Source: Chromera velia
Lineage: Eukaryota > Sar > Chromeraceae
Length of the DNA stretch: 20,911 nucleotides
Assembly (NCBI GenBank): GCA_018398765.1
Contig: JAHBMJ010002005.1
Coordinates: forward strand, 1 to 20,911
Direction of reading: 5' to 3'
Both the position numbers and the translations under genes were made by a program. Below, piece by piece: positions 9,296-17,852 of the stretch (position 1 is the stretch's first letter; every line of letters starts with the position of its first letter). A model generated the notes under the pieces. The model was given only the letters and a program-made list of their open reading frames with translations. It did not search any database and was not told where the DNA came from.

Positions 9296-9655
9296 AGAAA
9301 GATGAGGAAGGACTCAACAGGGAAAGAGAGGACAGGGCTTGAAAGAGGCACAGTGACTGCACCAAGGGTCGAAAGGGCAAGGTGAGATGACTTCCGAGAA
9401 GCACTTTGAAGGAAAATTAATCAGAAAAGAAGGAAACAAAACTAGTCAATGGTGGAGTATGAAACGCATGCAGAGAAGGCCTACATGGATAGCAGACCTC
9501 CCCGGATGACAGTACAGGCCGACTGACCCATGCGTTTTGTCGTCCAATCCACTCCCCCAGATAGCCGTCCCTTCTGCGTAGGTAAAGGTTCCTTTTCCCC
9601 CTAACCCCCCGAGTAAGTGTTTCCATTTCTGCAACAAAACTTGACTTTTCCCTCT
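9296..9655. other. Non-coding stretch inside the array
   Basis: This separates the C-terminal fragment of copy C from further remnants. I find no gene or clear repeat in it. Confidence 0.4.
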
Positions 9656-9664
9656 ATTTTTCCC

Positions 9665-10050
9665 AGCAGCGCAGTTGCGTGCTTCTCGAAGCTCCCATCT
9701 CCCGACTGGGTAAGTCGAAGGCGATTCTGTGAAAGGAAGTGGGCGCCCCCCTTCACGGCTGCAGGCAGACCTTCAGCTCTGCCGGAAACCTCCCTCTTCC
9801 TGTAGATACAAACGCTGGACATCTGCCGGAGAGCGGGGATTTCCTGTCAGACCGTCGCAGTGGAGTTTTCTATCTATCAGTCGGCAGACAAAAAAAACCA
9901 CAGCTTAGACGTCCGAGGAGAAGCGCGATCTCCTTTTTATCCTTCCAGCTGGTCGTTCAAAAATCCTCCCCGCAGCACGTGGTGTGCTTCTCAGATGCCT
10001 ATAGGTGGAAGATCTGCATGTGTCTCCTCTCCGACTGGAGTTTGGGAATT
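9665..10050 (-). pseudogene. NYN-like family remnants (copies C/D)
   Basis: Three short homologies to copies A and B persist. About 9669-9715 matches the part that encodes EDGG-EKHVTALL (here DGSFEKHATALL on the minus strand). About 9770-9830 matches the C-terminal region around SMPNVCIYKKK (here SSVCIYRKRE), with an internal deletion. About 9975-10050 weakly resembles the EKHVTALL segment again. They indicate a fourth, strongly decayed unit. No reading frame remains intact. Confidence 0.35.
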
Positions 10051-10720
10051 TTGACAGCCGATGCGGTGCAGAGGGAGAAGCTTAGTTGCTGGGAGAGACG
10101 CGAACCAGCTTTCCACCTCGCTGTTACTTTCGTGCTTTAGGGCTCCGGGACATAATGAGACGACCATGATCATCTTGCAAAGTGTGCAGGTCTGAGTAAG
10201 AGGTTATGCTGCGTAGTACTGCGTAGAATCCATTGAGAAGACCTTTTCAGAAAGCAGATCCAGTTTTTTGGTAGGTGTCCCACAGCAACGCAACAGGTCG
10301 GGCTGTTGGGAGAGACTGGGAGGGGCGACAACTTCCCAAAAGCTAACACTTGCACGGGACGAGGAATCAGCAAAGCTATTCCCAAATCCTCCTGTCTTAA
10401 CACCATTTCCACAGTCTGTGCTGGAAAGAACGCATGAATACGGGTGCGATTTACTGACTTAATATAAACTGAGTGAAAGATCCCACCCAAGCAACACCTG
10501 TACCTAGTGAGCGCTCGGGGGGAGACTTTATACAAGATTGCAATTCGGCACACTGACCCGGTAAGCTGAAGACTCTGAAGTCCCCCAACGTTTATTGAAC
10601 TCCTTTGAACCTTGTCATGCCTTTAAAGAATTTTCCAACATTTCTGAAGTCCAAGCTAGTGACTTTTAGGTGAATCTGGTCATATGTTGTCTCTTTCACT
10701 TAATTGCGGCCGCGGACGAT
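10051..10720. other. No supportable gene
   Basis: A 127-codon minus-strand frame (10170-10553) is open but has no recognised motif, no partner exon and no similarity to the adjacent array. I see no repeat. Confidence 0.4.
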
Positions 10721-10726
10721 GGCGGG

Positions 10727-10858
10727 TGGCCCCGGAAAGCGAAGCGGGGGGCACTTACCAAACTTTTCCCCGAGCCCACGATGCATGGAGCTTTAGTAAA
10801 AAAAAAAAGCCCCGGAAAGCTCCGCTCCTCATTAGCTCAGAAAAGCATCAAAAACCAC
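10727..10858. repeat. Dispersed GCCCCGGAAAGC repeat, copy 1
   Basis: Two parts. Positions 10727-10753 are an exact inverted copy of 1941-1967. Positions 10781-10858 match 11695-11770 as a direct repeat with the layout GCATG-AGCTTTAGT, A-run, GCCCCGGAAAGCTC, GCTCCT, then TTAGCTCAGAAAAGC. The A-run after AGCTTTAGT could be the trace of a retrotransposed tail. Confidence 0.7.
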
Positions 10859-10976
10859 CTATCCTCGTTGATCCGCTATCACTTTCTGCCAGTGCGTCGA
10901 AAGTAGGCAGGCGGTTTTAGCATGGTTTTAGTCAGTGCTGCCAAAGAATACGTATTGCACTCTGCCAGCATACATG

Positions 10977-11210
10977 TCAAGGAAGACGGATCGTCTGGTC
11001 ATTGTTCTTTTGAAAAACTTTGAGACGTCGTTGAGCTGCCCTCTTTCGGGACCACAAGAAGAGTGCCGTCTCCACTAGCCATCGATGATTGATCTCCATC
11101 TCTCTCCTCTTGATTCGCTCCAAGACTTTCAACACTGTCAGCTGCACACCAACATCGGGTGAGACGTCGAAGCAATGCACAGCTGTGTGCGACTGTTTGT
11201 GTGTCTTCAT
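10977..11210 (-). CDS. Doubtful hypothetical ORF
   Basis: A 77-codon frame, rich in Lys/Arg and predicted helical in its middle (VGVQLTVLKVLERIKRREME, then LWSRKRAAQRRLK). It begins with ATG at 11210. No family is recognised and no splice partner was found. It could be an exon remnant or chance. Confidence 0.2.
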   Translation of the reverse strand: MKTHKQSHTAVHCFDVSPDVGVQLTVLKVLERIKRREMEINHRWLVETALFLWSRKRAAQRRLKVFQKNNDQTIRLP

Positions 11211-11510
11211 AGATTTTTGGAAAGTCGTTAAGCGCTTGAGCTGTTCCCGCTCTGTGTTTGCAGTATTCAGTGTTGACTGGGACTGAAGCGGTACATGTAG
11301 CTGTCCTTGAATGTCCTACGTCTGCGTCGGCCTGGTGTTTCTGTCTGTTTTCTTTTCTGCCTCCGTCTATTCAGTTTGTTGATGCATGCCCGTCTCTGTC
11401 AGGAATTAACGTCTCTTCATGAAAAAATGTGGACTGCGTCTTCTCCCGGCCTGGATTAGACCGGTCATAATCAATCACGCTTACAATTTTTGCTGAAGAG
11501 ACTCTCTTCG

Positions 11511-11552
11511 CTCACTCACTCACTCACTCACTCACTCACTCACTCACTCGCT
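11511..11552. repeat. (ACTC)n tetranucleotide repeat
   Basis: About ten tandem CACT/ACTC units, with looser CACTCACT and CACTTCTT copies continuing to about 11665. Confidence 0.92.
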
Positions 11553-11694
11553 CACGCACTCTCTTCCCCAATCCCTTCCTCCATCGCTTCATCCTTGCCT
11601 TCCTCCACTGACTTAGTGACTCACTCACTTCTTCACTCATCCACTCACCCCCTCACTCTTTTCCGCCGACCCTCCCTACCTGTTTGCGTCAGGT

Positions 11695-11770
11695 GCATGC
11701 AGCTTTAGTCAAAAAAGGCCCCGGAAAGCTCTGCTCCTAATTGGCTCAGAAAAGCGTCAGAATAGGCCAC
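11695..11770. repeat. Dispersed GCCCCGGAAAGC repeat, copy 2
   Basis: A direct-repeat partner of 10781-10858 with a shorter A-run (CAAAAAAGG). The conserved core is AGCTTTAGT, GCCCCGGAAAGCTC, and GGCTCAGAAAAGCGTCA. Confidence 0.72.
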
Positions 11771-11823
11771 ATGTGGCAGCGCTTGAAACCGATCGCAATC
11801 CCCCCCTCTCTCGCAAGAGATGC

Positions 11824-11863
11824 GAAGAAGAAGAAGAAGAAGAAGAAGAAAGAAGAAGAGAAA
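11824..11863. repeat. (AAG)n trinucleotide repeat
   Basis: About thirteen near-perfect GAA/AGA units, with looser AGAAG tracts to about 11945. Confidence 0.92.
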
Positions 11864-11984
11864 GTTTCTCACCTTCCTCTTCTGAGAGAAGAAGAGAAGA
11901 AGCTTCTACAGAAGGTGTAAAGAAGAGAAAGAAAGAAGGAGAGAAATAGAGAATCACCGGTCCATCTCCTTCTTGCCAGCCTGT

Positions 11985-12390
11985 TTTTTTACTTTTAGTA
12001 CGTTCGTCTACTTTCTGTTTCCCTATCTCCTTTTTGCCTGCTTGCTGCTTTTCTTTCGGTACGCTCGTCTGCATTTCGTCTGCCTATCTCCTGCTTGCCT
12101 GCTTGCTTTTTTCCTTCCAGCACGTCCGCCTACGTTCTGTCTGCCCGTCTCCTTGCTGCATGTTCGTTCTTTTCTTTTCAGCACGCTTGCCTCAGTTCCG
12201 TTAGCCTGCATTGTGCCTGCCCGTCTCCTTTCCTCCAGGACGCTGGGCCACATTTTGTCTGACCACCTCGTTCTTACACGCGTGTATCTTTCTTTCCAGC
12301 ATGTCATCCTGCATTATATATTTCCGTCTCTTTTTGGCCGGCTTGCTTCTATATTTCCAGCGCGCCCAGCTCAATTTTGTCCGAAAGAAG
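11985..12390. repeat. 61-bp-period minisatellite, about 6-7 units
   Basis: Landmark TTTCCAGCACG-like words recur with the base after the AG/AGC landmark at about 12000, 12061, 12122, 12183, 12240, 12301 and 12362. Five steps are 61 bp and one is 57 bp. Units share a pyrimidine-rich pattern: TTCCAG-CACG-TCCGCCTACGTTCTGTCTGCCCGTCTCCTT-GCCTGCTTG. A 286-codon frame (11973-12833) reads through it but is a translation of the repeat and the following microsatellite. A further unit-like stretch ending in CTCTTCAGCATTTG lies at about 12655-12728, on the other side of the microsatellite. Confidence 0.8.
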
Positions 12391-12424
12391 AAAAAGACAG
12401 AACAGAGGGAGAGAAGAGAAACAG

Positions 12425-12461
12425 AAGAGAGAGAGAGAGAGAGAGAGGGAAAGAGAGAGAC

Positions 12462-12501
<40 letters not shown>

Positions 12502-12515
12502 ACACACACACACAG

Positions 12516-12551
<36 letters not shown>

Positions 12552-12569
12552 AGAGAGAGAAAAACAGAC

Positions 12570-12623
<54 letters not shown>

Positions 12624-12650
12624 ACACATATATATATAAACACACACATA
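12425..12650. repeat. Compound (GA)n/(CA)n/(TA)n microsatellite
   Basis: GA blocks at about 12428-12497 and 12547-12560 alternate with CA blocks at about 12498-12546 and 12567-12627, then a short TATATA tract. It appears to split the 61-bp minisatellite. Confidence 0.95.
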
Positions 12651-12728
12651 TATCATGGCTTTTTGTCTGATTCTGCCTTCACTGCGCAGGCAGTCTTTGT
12701 CTCTTCGCCTCTTTCTCTTCAGCATTTG

Positions 12729-13163
12729 ACTGACAAGGGGAAAAAGACCAACATACCACTTATAATGCAGAAGCTCAAGAAACCACTCTCATGCATATAC
12801 GCATTCGATCCCCGGTCAATTTTCAAATACTGATATCAGGTATCGCGTGCGTTCATACACTGATCGCTGCTTGAATTTTTCGTACGCCAACGTGCGCGCT
12901 GAATTATTTTCGCTATGATGCCTAGCTGGCGAAGATGGGTGCCTTAAACCACTCATTGTTTACGCTAGTGACCAAGCAATCACAAACGAAATGCAAACAT
13001 CATAAGGCATGCACAATTGAATCAGCAAGAAGCAGTGTAACCGACATGCATTGAAACCATCAATTCATGCAAACACCAACAATCATAAACAGCATCAAGC
13101 CCAACGTAATCAGAAATGAAAAGAAATAAAAGGGTGACGCCAACAGCTCACACACATACACAC
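12729..13163. other. Non-coding stretch
   Basis: No gene, RNA or repeat that I can support between the minisatellite and the GA microsatellite. Confidence 0.4.
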
Positions 13164-13165
13164 AC

Positions 13166-13196
<31 letters not shown>

Positions 13197-13244
13197 GAGA
13201 GAGGGAGACAGAGACAGAAACAGAGATAGAAAGATAGTGAGAAA

Positions 13245-13286
<42 letters not shown>

Positions 13287-13323
13287 GGCTAGGAAATAGG
13301 GAGAGAAGGAGACAGCGAGAGAA

Positions 13324-13355
<32 letters not shown>

Positions 13356-13515
13356 GGAGAGAGAGAGAAAGAGAGAGAGCGAAGAGAGAGAAAGAGAGAG
13401 AAAAAAAGAGAGAGAGAGAGAGAAAGAGAAAGAGAAAGAGAGAGTAAAGAGAGAGAGAGCACGAAGAGAAAGAGAGCGAGAACGAGGGAGAGAGAGAACG
13501 GGGGAGAGAGAGACT
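13164..13515. repeat. (GA)n microsatellite, long and imperfect
   Basis: About 350 bases of GAGAGA with GGGAGA, GAAAGA, GACAGA and single-base interruptions. It is the longest simple repeat in the window. Minus-strand Leu/Ser frames through it are artefacts. Confidence 0.95.
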
Positions 13516-13535
13516 CCTTCTCTCTCTCCTCCCGG

Positions 13536-13678
13536 CGCTCCCGTCCCACGTCCAATGGATCTTTGTCTGCGAAATCAAGAACAATAAGATGATGGTCGTT
13601 GATCTTCAAACGGATGAACTCAACATAGTGAACGTACTTTGAAGATTGAGACATAATAAATAAAACTATAGTAAACAT
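13536..13678 (-). pseudogene. Possible RRM-like coding fragment
   Basis: The minus-strand frame from ATG 13678 has about 45 codons of protein-like sequence, including SKYVHYVEFIRLKINDHH and LIVLDFADKDPLDVG, before it runs into the GA microsatellite. The IRLKI...LIVLDFADKDPL run faintly resembles the beta3 end of an RRM (FVDFAD-type). Too short to assign. It may be an exon remnant truncated by the repeat. Confidence 0.22.
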
Positions 13679-13679
13679 T

Positions 13680-13945
13680 AAAGAGCCATTTCTTGATTAA
13701 GTCTGTCTATTAAGGTTTTTTTAATGATAACAAGTTATAAAATTTGTTGATAAATTTATTTATAGATTTAGTCCTGTAAATTTCAAATTTATTATAAATT
13801 TTTCTTCGGTTTTTTATATAAAAAATAAAGGATGGTTCACATAAGAAAATCAACTATCTCACGGATTTAATTTTTTTTAAATTTAGTCTTCATTCTACCG
13901 TATTTTTTAGATAACACATTAAATCTTACATACGTCTGGGTAACG
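13680..13945. other. AT-rich spacer
   Basis: A/T-run-rich DNA with no open frame. It precedes the region upstream of the zinc-finger gene. Confidence 0.5.
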
Positions 13946-14051
13946 CCCCCCCCCTGATTGCATGTGAGTGAACCTTTCTGCGTGGCTTCAATCTACTTCA
14001 ATCAGCTATATTGTTAGCGTGCGTCAACCAGTTGTAATATTTCTTGCTTAA

Positions 14052-14185
14052 AAGTTTCCGGGGCCGTTCGCAAGCTTGCATCAGATGGATCGATGCGCAT
14101 GGGGACACTGAATGGACGGGGGATTGCCGGGGCCCTCTCGTGCGGGTGTATCCGCGGGTCTTGCAGTCAGAAAGGGCCCCGGCGA
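14052..14185. promoter_or_regulatory. GC-rich repeat-bearing region upstream of CCCH gene
   Basis: TTTCCGGGGCC at 14055-14065 is followed by GTTCGCAAGCTTGC. The 20 bases at 14060-14079 match 1921-1940 in inverted orientation at 19 of 20 positions. Further CCGGGGCCC and GGGCCCCGG words occur at about 14129-14137 and 14172-14181. The block lies about 230-360 bp before the predicted start codon, a distance similar to that of the block upstream of the lipase. It may be a promoter element or a dispersed repeat. Confidence 0.42.
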
Positions 14186-14414
14186 GCAGGTCCCTGACGA
14201 AAATTTATGACGAAACTGATCATTTTTTGTCGACCACTTCGATCCTCGAATTCGCGCCTCAACAGCACTACTGATGAGACTCAAGTGCAAGTCCCTGCTG
14301 TACCAAAGTAAGTGTTTTGCTTCTGCTTAAGAGAGAACTGTTTGTCAACGACTGTCAGTGTTGATCGACTTCTGTAGTTCTCTTTTGAATCAAGAGACAG
14401 CCCCATCAACAAAA
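14186..14414 (+). promoter_or_regulatory. Likely 5' leader of CCCH gene, possible UTR intron
   Basis: A GTAAGT donor-like site at about 14308 and acceptor-like TTCTGTAG (about 14378) or GAATCAAG (about 14395) would remove a short intron from the 5' untranslated region. The transcription start is not visible. Confidence 0.28.
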
Positions 14415-17400
14415 ATGGAAGGCGAAGCAGTGGCAGCCCAAGCGAAGCAGGAGCAGCAGAATGGAGTTGCAGGGGATCCCCAGCTGCTTGACTTTGTGAA
14501 GGAGGCTCTCGGTCAGATCCAGATCACCGATGAGGAGAGCATCAATCGGCTTGTGAGCACTCTGGAAACCAACAGTCTCAAAACGTCAGTCAATATGCGC
14601 AAGTCTCCTTTTCTTTTCATTCACTTTCTGTGTCTGTAACCCTGATGTCTTGCGCTTCTTTGTGGCTTTGTGGCTGAATATTTGTGCTCCTGTGTTCCAT
14701 GCTGCCCTGAACTTGCCCCATTGCTCTCGTTCTTCGAGCGAGTTGACTTGATGTTGTTCGTTTTAATTTCCACCTCAGGGTTAAATCGATCCAGTTGGTC
14801 GAGGAGAAAGACCTGGAAGCCCTGGGGGTCGCCCTGGGAGAGAGAAAAGCCCTCATCAAACTTGTAGAAGCAAAGAAGGCAGCGAAACCCAAAGCCAAGA
14901 CCGGTCAGAACGCCTTGCAAAAGTGTGATTCTTTGGTCCCTGTCCTTGCTCTTTTAATGTTCTCCTTCATTCTCTTATCCATTTCCCTCTCCTTGCTCTT
15001 TTAACGGCCCCTTCATTCTCTTATCCATTTTGCTGTCAGGGGATGCTTCTGTCCTTCCTGTTCTTCAGGGAATGTTGGACCCTGAAAGCTGCCTCTCAAA
15101 GAGACAAGACGGGTCTCTTCAACTGCATTCTTGCGTGTTGTACCCTGTTTTGTTTGTGTCTGCAGTGATCACAAGCGAAGCTCTCCGCCTGGGCGACACA
15201 CGCAACATGCCCTGTGAGATCTTCAGAAGGGGCAGGTCAGAAGGGGGGGAGGGTGCCTAGGCTGGATTCTGTCTGGCTTCACTCCTTCGATGCTACTCTT
15301 TCTGCTCTGTGGTGCGGTTCGTGCCTTCGTGTTTTCTTCATCAGGCTCGCTTTTTGCCTCCATCGTTTCTTTTCTGCTCGCTTCTGCTCTTGCATTTTTC
15401 TGTTTCTTCTTTGAGCCGCCTGTTAGTCTCTGTCTAGCGTTGTTTTCTGTAAGCCACTTTCCTGCCCGCCTAAAAAAGACGGGAGTGAGAGGGTTGGGCG
15501 GCCTTCGGCGACCTTCCTTCGTTGTTTCCCCGTCGTTTGCTCCTCCCTTCCTCTTCTTGAAGAAAGGAGAGAAAGAATGCGGAGAGGAGATTGGAGGAGA
15601 TTTTTTCATTTCATTCTATCGAAGACGGGAGGGAAGGAGACGGGCTGTCCGTTTTCTCTTTTGTCATCGTCCACTTTCCCTTTTGTCGACCCAAATCGAC
15701 AGTACACACAAAAGGAGAACACGTCAAGTGGAATTGGAGAGAGGAGAGCAGAGGAGTCGCACCGTGAGAAACAAATTGTTGGCTTAAAAGCAACACGAGC
15801 AGAAGAAGAACGGAAAAAATAGCGGTTGAAGACAAGTCGAACCGAAGAAACCAGGTGGAAGGAAAACTAAAGCGGCCGGACAGAAAAAAAAAGAGGAAGA
15901 AAGTGCCTGTCCGTGCGTGCGTGTAGCCGTGCAACGGAGGTGGATGGAGTGAAGGAGAAGAGAGGAGAGGAGAGAAGCAGGGTGTTGGGTCAGCTGAACG
16001 AGAGAGAGAGGAACAACGATTCACTGAATGGAGACCACCAAAGGACGGTCTGACGAGGAAGCAGAAGACAAGACAAGACACGCGATCGAATCAGACTCGA
16101 TGCGAAGGAGACTTTTAAGCCAAAGAGCAAGCAAACAAGGAGGAAATACGAAGGAAGTGTTGGAGACGAAGCGAGCCAAGAAGCAGCATCAACCGACCAC
16201 TTGAATTGAGACGAATGGACAGAAGAAGTTCATTCTTTCTTTCCCGTTCTTCTGAGCAACAGAAGGAAAGGAAGACTGACCGACGAACCAATCAAGCAAT
16301 CGGAGGACCTGGCAGGGCAGGATGGGAGGACATGGATTGGAGTCACGCGTGCGTGAGTGAGTGATGATGAAGAGATCTGAAGAGGACCTCGAAAAAAAAA
16401 AAACGTGAATGAATGACCAACGGAACGTGCAGGTGTCGTATTGGAGAGAGGTGCCGCTTTTCTCACGATCCTGTCGTGATAGAGAGCCAGAAGGTGAATT
16501 GAATGAATGGAAGGAAGTGGATAAGTGAAATGAGTCGATGAGTGAGTGAATGAGTGAATGATGGAATAGAAGAGAATGAAATGGAATCGAAGAAATGGAA
16601 TGAGCAAATGGATGTAAGAAAAGACAAGAACGAAAAAGAAAGCGACTGTTAAACCGATGATGAAAAAAAAAAACGTGTCCAGACGAAAAGGAGCAAGGTT
16701 CTTCACCAAAAAGGAATCGGAGATGAGGAAAATTGAGGTGTTAGAGACGGAAAAGGGGAAATCAAAGGAAAGAGCCCTAAAGAAAAGAAAAACATTGCAG
16801 CAGGGAGAAACACCACACACATTGATTTCTCTTTCCCTTGCTATCCCTTTTTTGTTCGTTCTTTTATTTTGACAGCTCCCACTTGTTAACTGTGGTGCGT
16901 TCCGCCTGTATCTGTACGTTACATGGCTACATGGTTTCTTCTTGCTTTGATTTGTTTTCTTTGCTTTCAGATGGAGGTGTGCAAGTACGTCGCTGGAGGG
17001 TGCCAGAAGGGCGACCTTTGTATCTTCTGTCACGACGTAGGCGATCTTCCCTGCAGATTCTTCCACACATTCGGTCAGTCAAGTCTGTTTGTTTGTTTGG
17101 CTGTCTGGGGTTTTTGTCGTCTTGTGCTGCCCCCCTGTGTGCCTGCACTCTGTCAGCGCGTCTTCCGTCCGCGTCCATGCTCTTTGTCTGTCTGTCTGTC
17201 TGTGTTGGAGGGAGGGCAGGAACATGAACTGACCTCTCTCCTTGTGTAGTTGGCGGACCTGAACACCCTGGCTCATCTTCGAGCTTCGAAAGATTAAGTC
17301 TTGTCAGCACCCAAAAGCGTCGCAATTCACATCCGAAGGAACTCTCTCAGCTCTGCTTTCTCAGAGGGAAATCCTTCCTGACGACTTCATGTGCATGTGG

Positions 17401-17810
17401 ACTACACGGATGAAATGGTTGTGGCGCCGTGGCACACTCAACCGTCTGTTGAATGTCTATACGTTTTGCATCGTTTAGGCAGCATGCTTTTCTTTCCTCC
17501 GAAACTCTCCGAAAGAAACATGCACCACTTCAACCGCATCATGCATGTGCCTCTCTCTCTCTCCCTCTCCCTCCCTCTGTTCTTGCTTGCAGGCGAATGC
17601 CGCAAGGGGGACCAGTGCCCTTTCTCCCACTCCCCCGAGATCCGCACTCTGCCTGAGCCCGAGAAGCTGGCATTCGTTGATAAGAACAAGTTCTTCTTCC
17701 TCAACCTTGTCGAGACCAAGCAGGGACAGGGACTCAGGTGAGAAGAGAAGCGAAGAGAAGAGAAGGAGGGGACGAGGGGGAAGAAAGGAGGGAACATACA
17801 CACACACTCA

Positions 17811-17852
<42 letters not shown>

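Noticed and set aside
11973-12833. 286-codon plus-strand frame
   Set aside because: It runs through the 61-bp minisatellite (period not a multiple of three) and a GA/CA microsatellite, with no domain character.
13060-13584. 174-codon minus-strand frame
   Set aside because: It is a Ser/Leu translation of the GA microsatellite.
15040-15112. Extra 73-nt internal exon in the CCCH gene
   Set aside because: Its length breaks the phase needed to enter exon 3, and its donor (GTCTCT) is poor.
15290-15787. 165-codon plus-strand frame inside CCCH intron 3
   Set aside because: It has pyrimidine-rich low-complexity coding, no motif, and lies between exons that join to make finger 1.
16230-17066. 278-codon minus-strand frame
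   Set aside because: It is antisense to CCCH exons and intron repeats, with Phe/Ser/His-rich low complexity.
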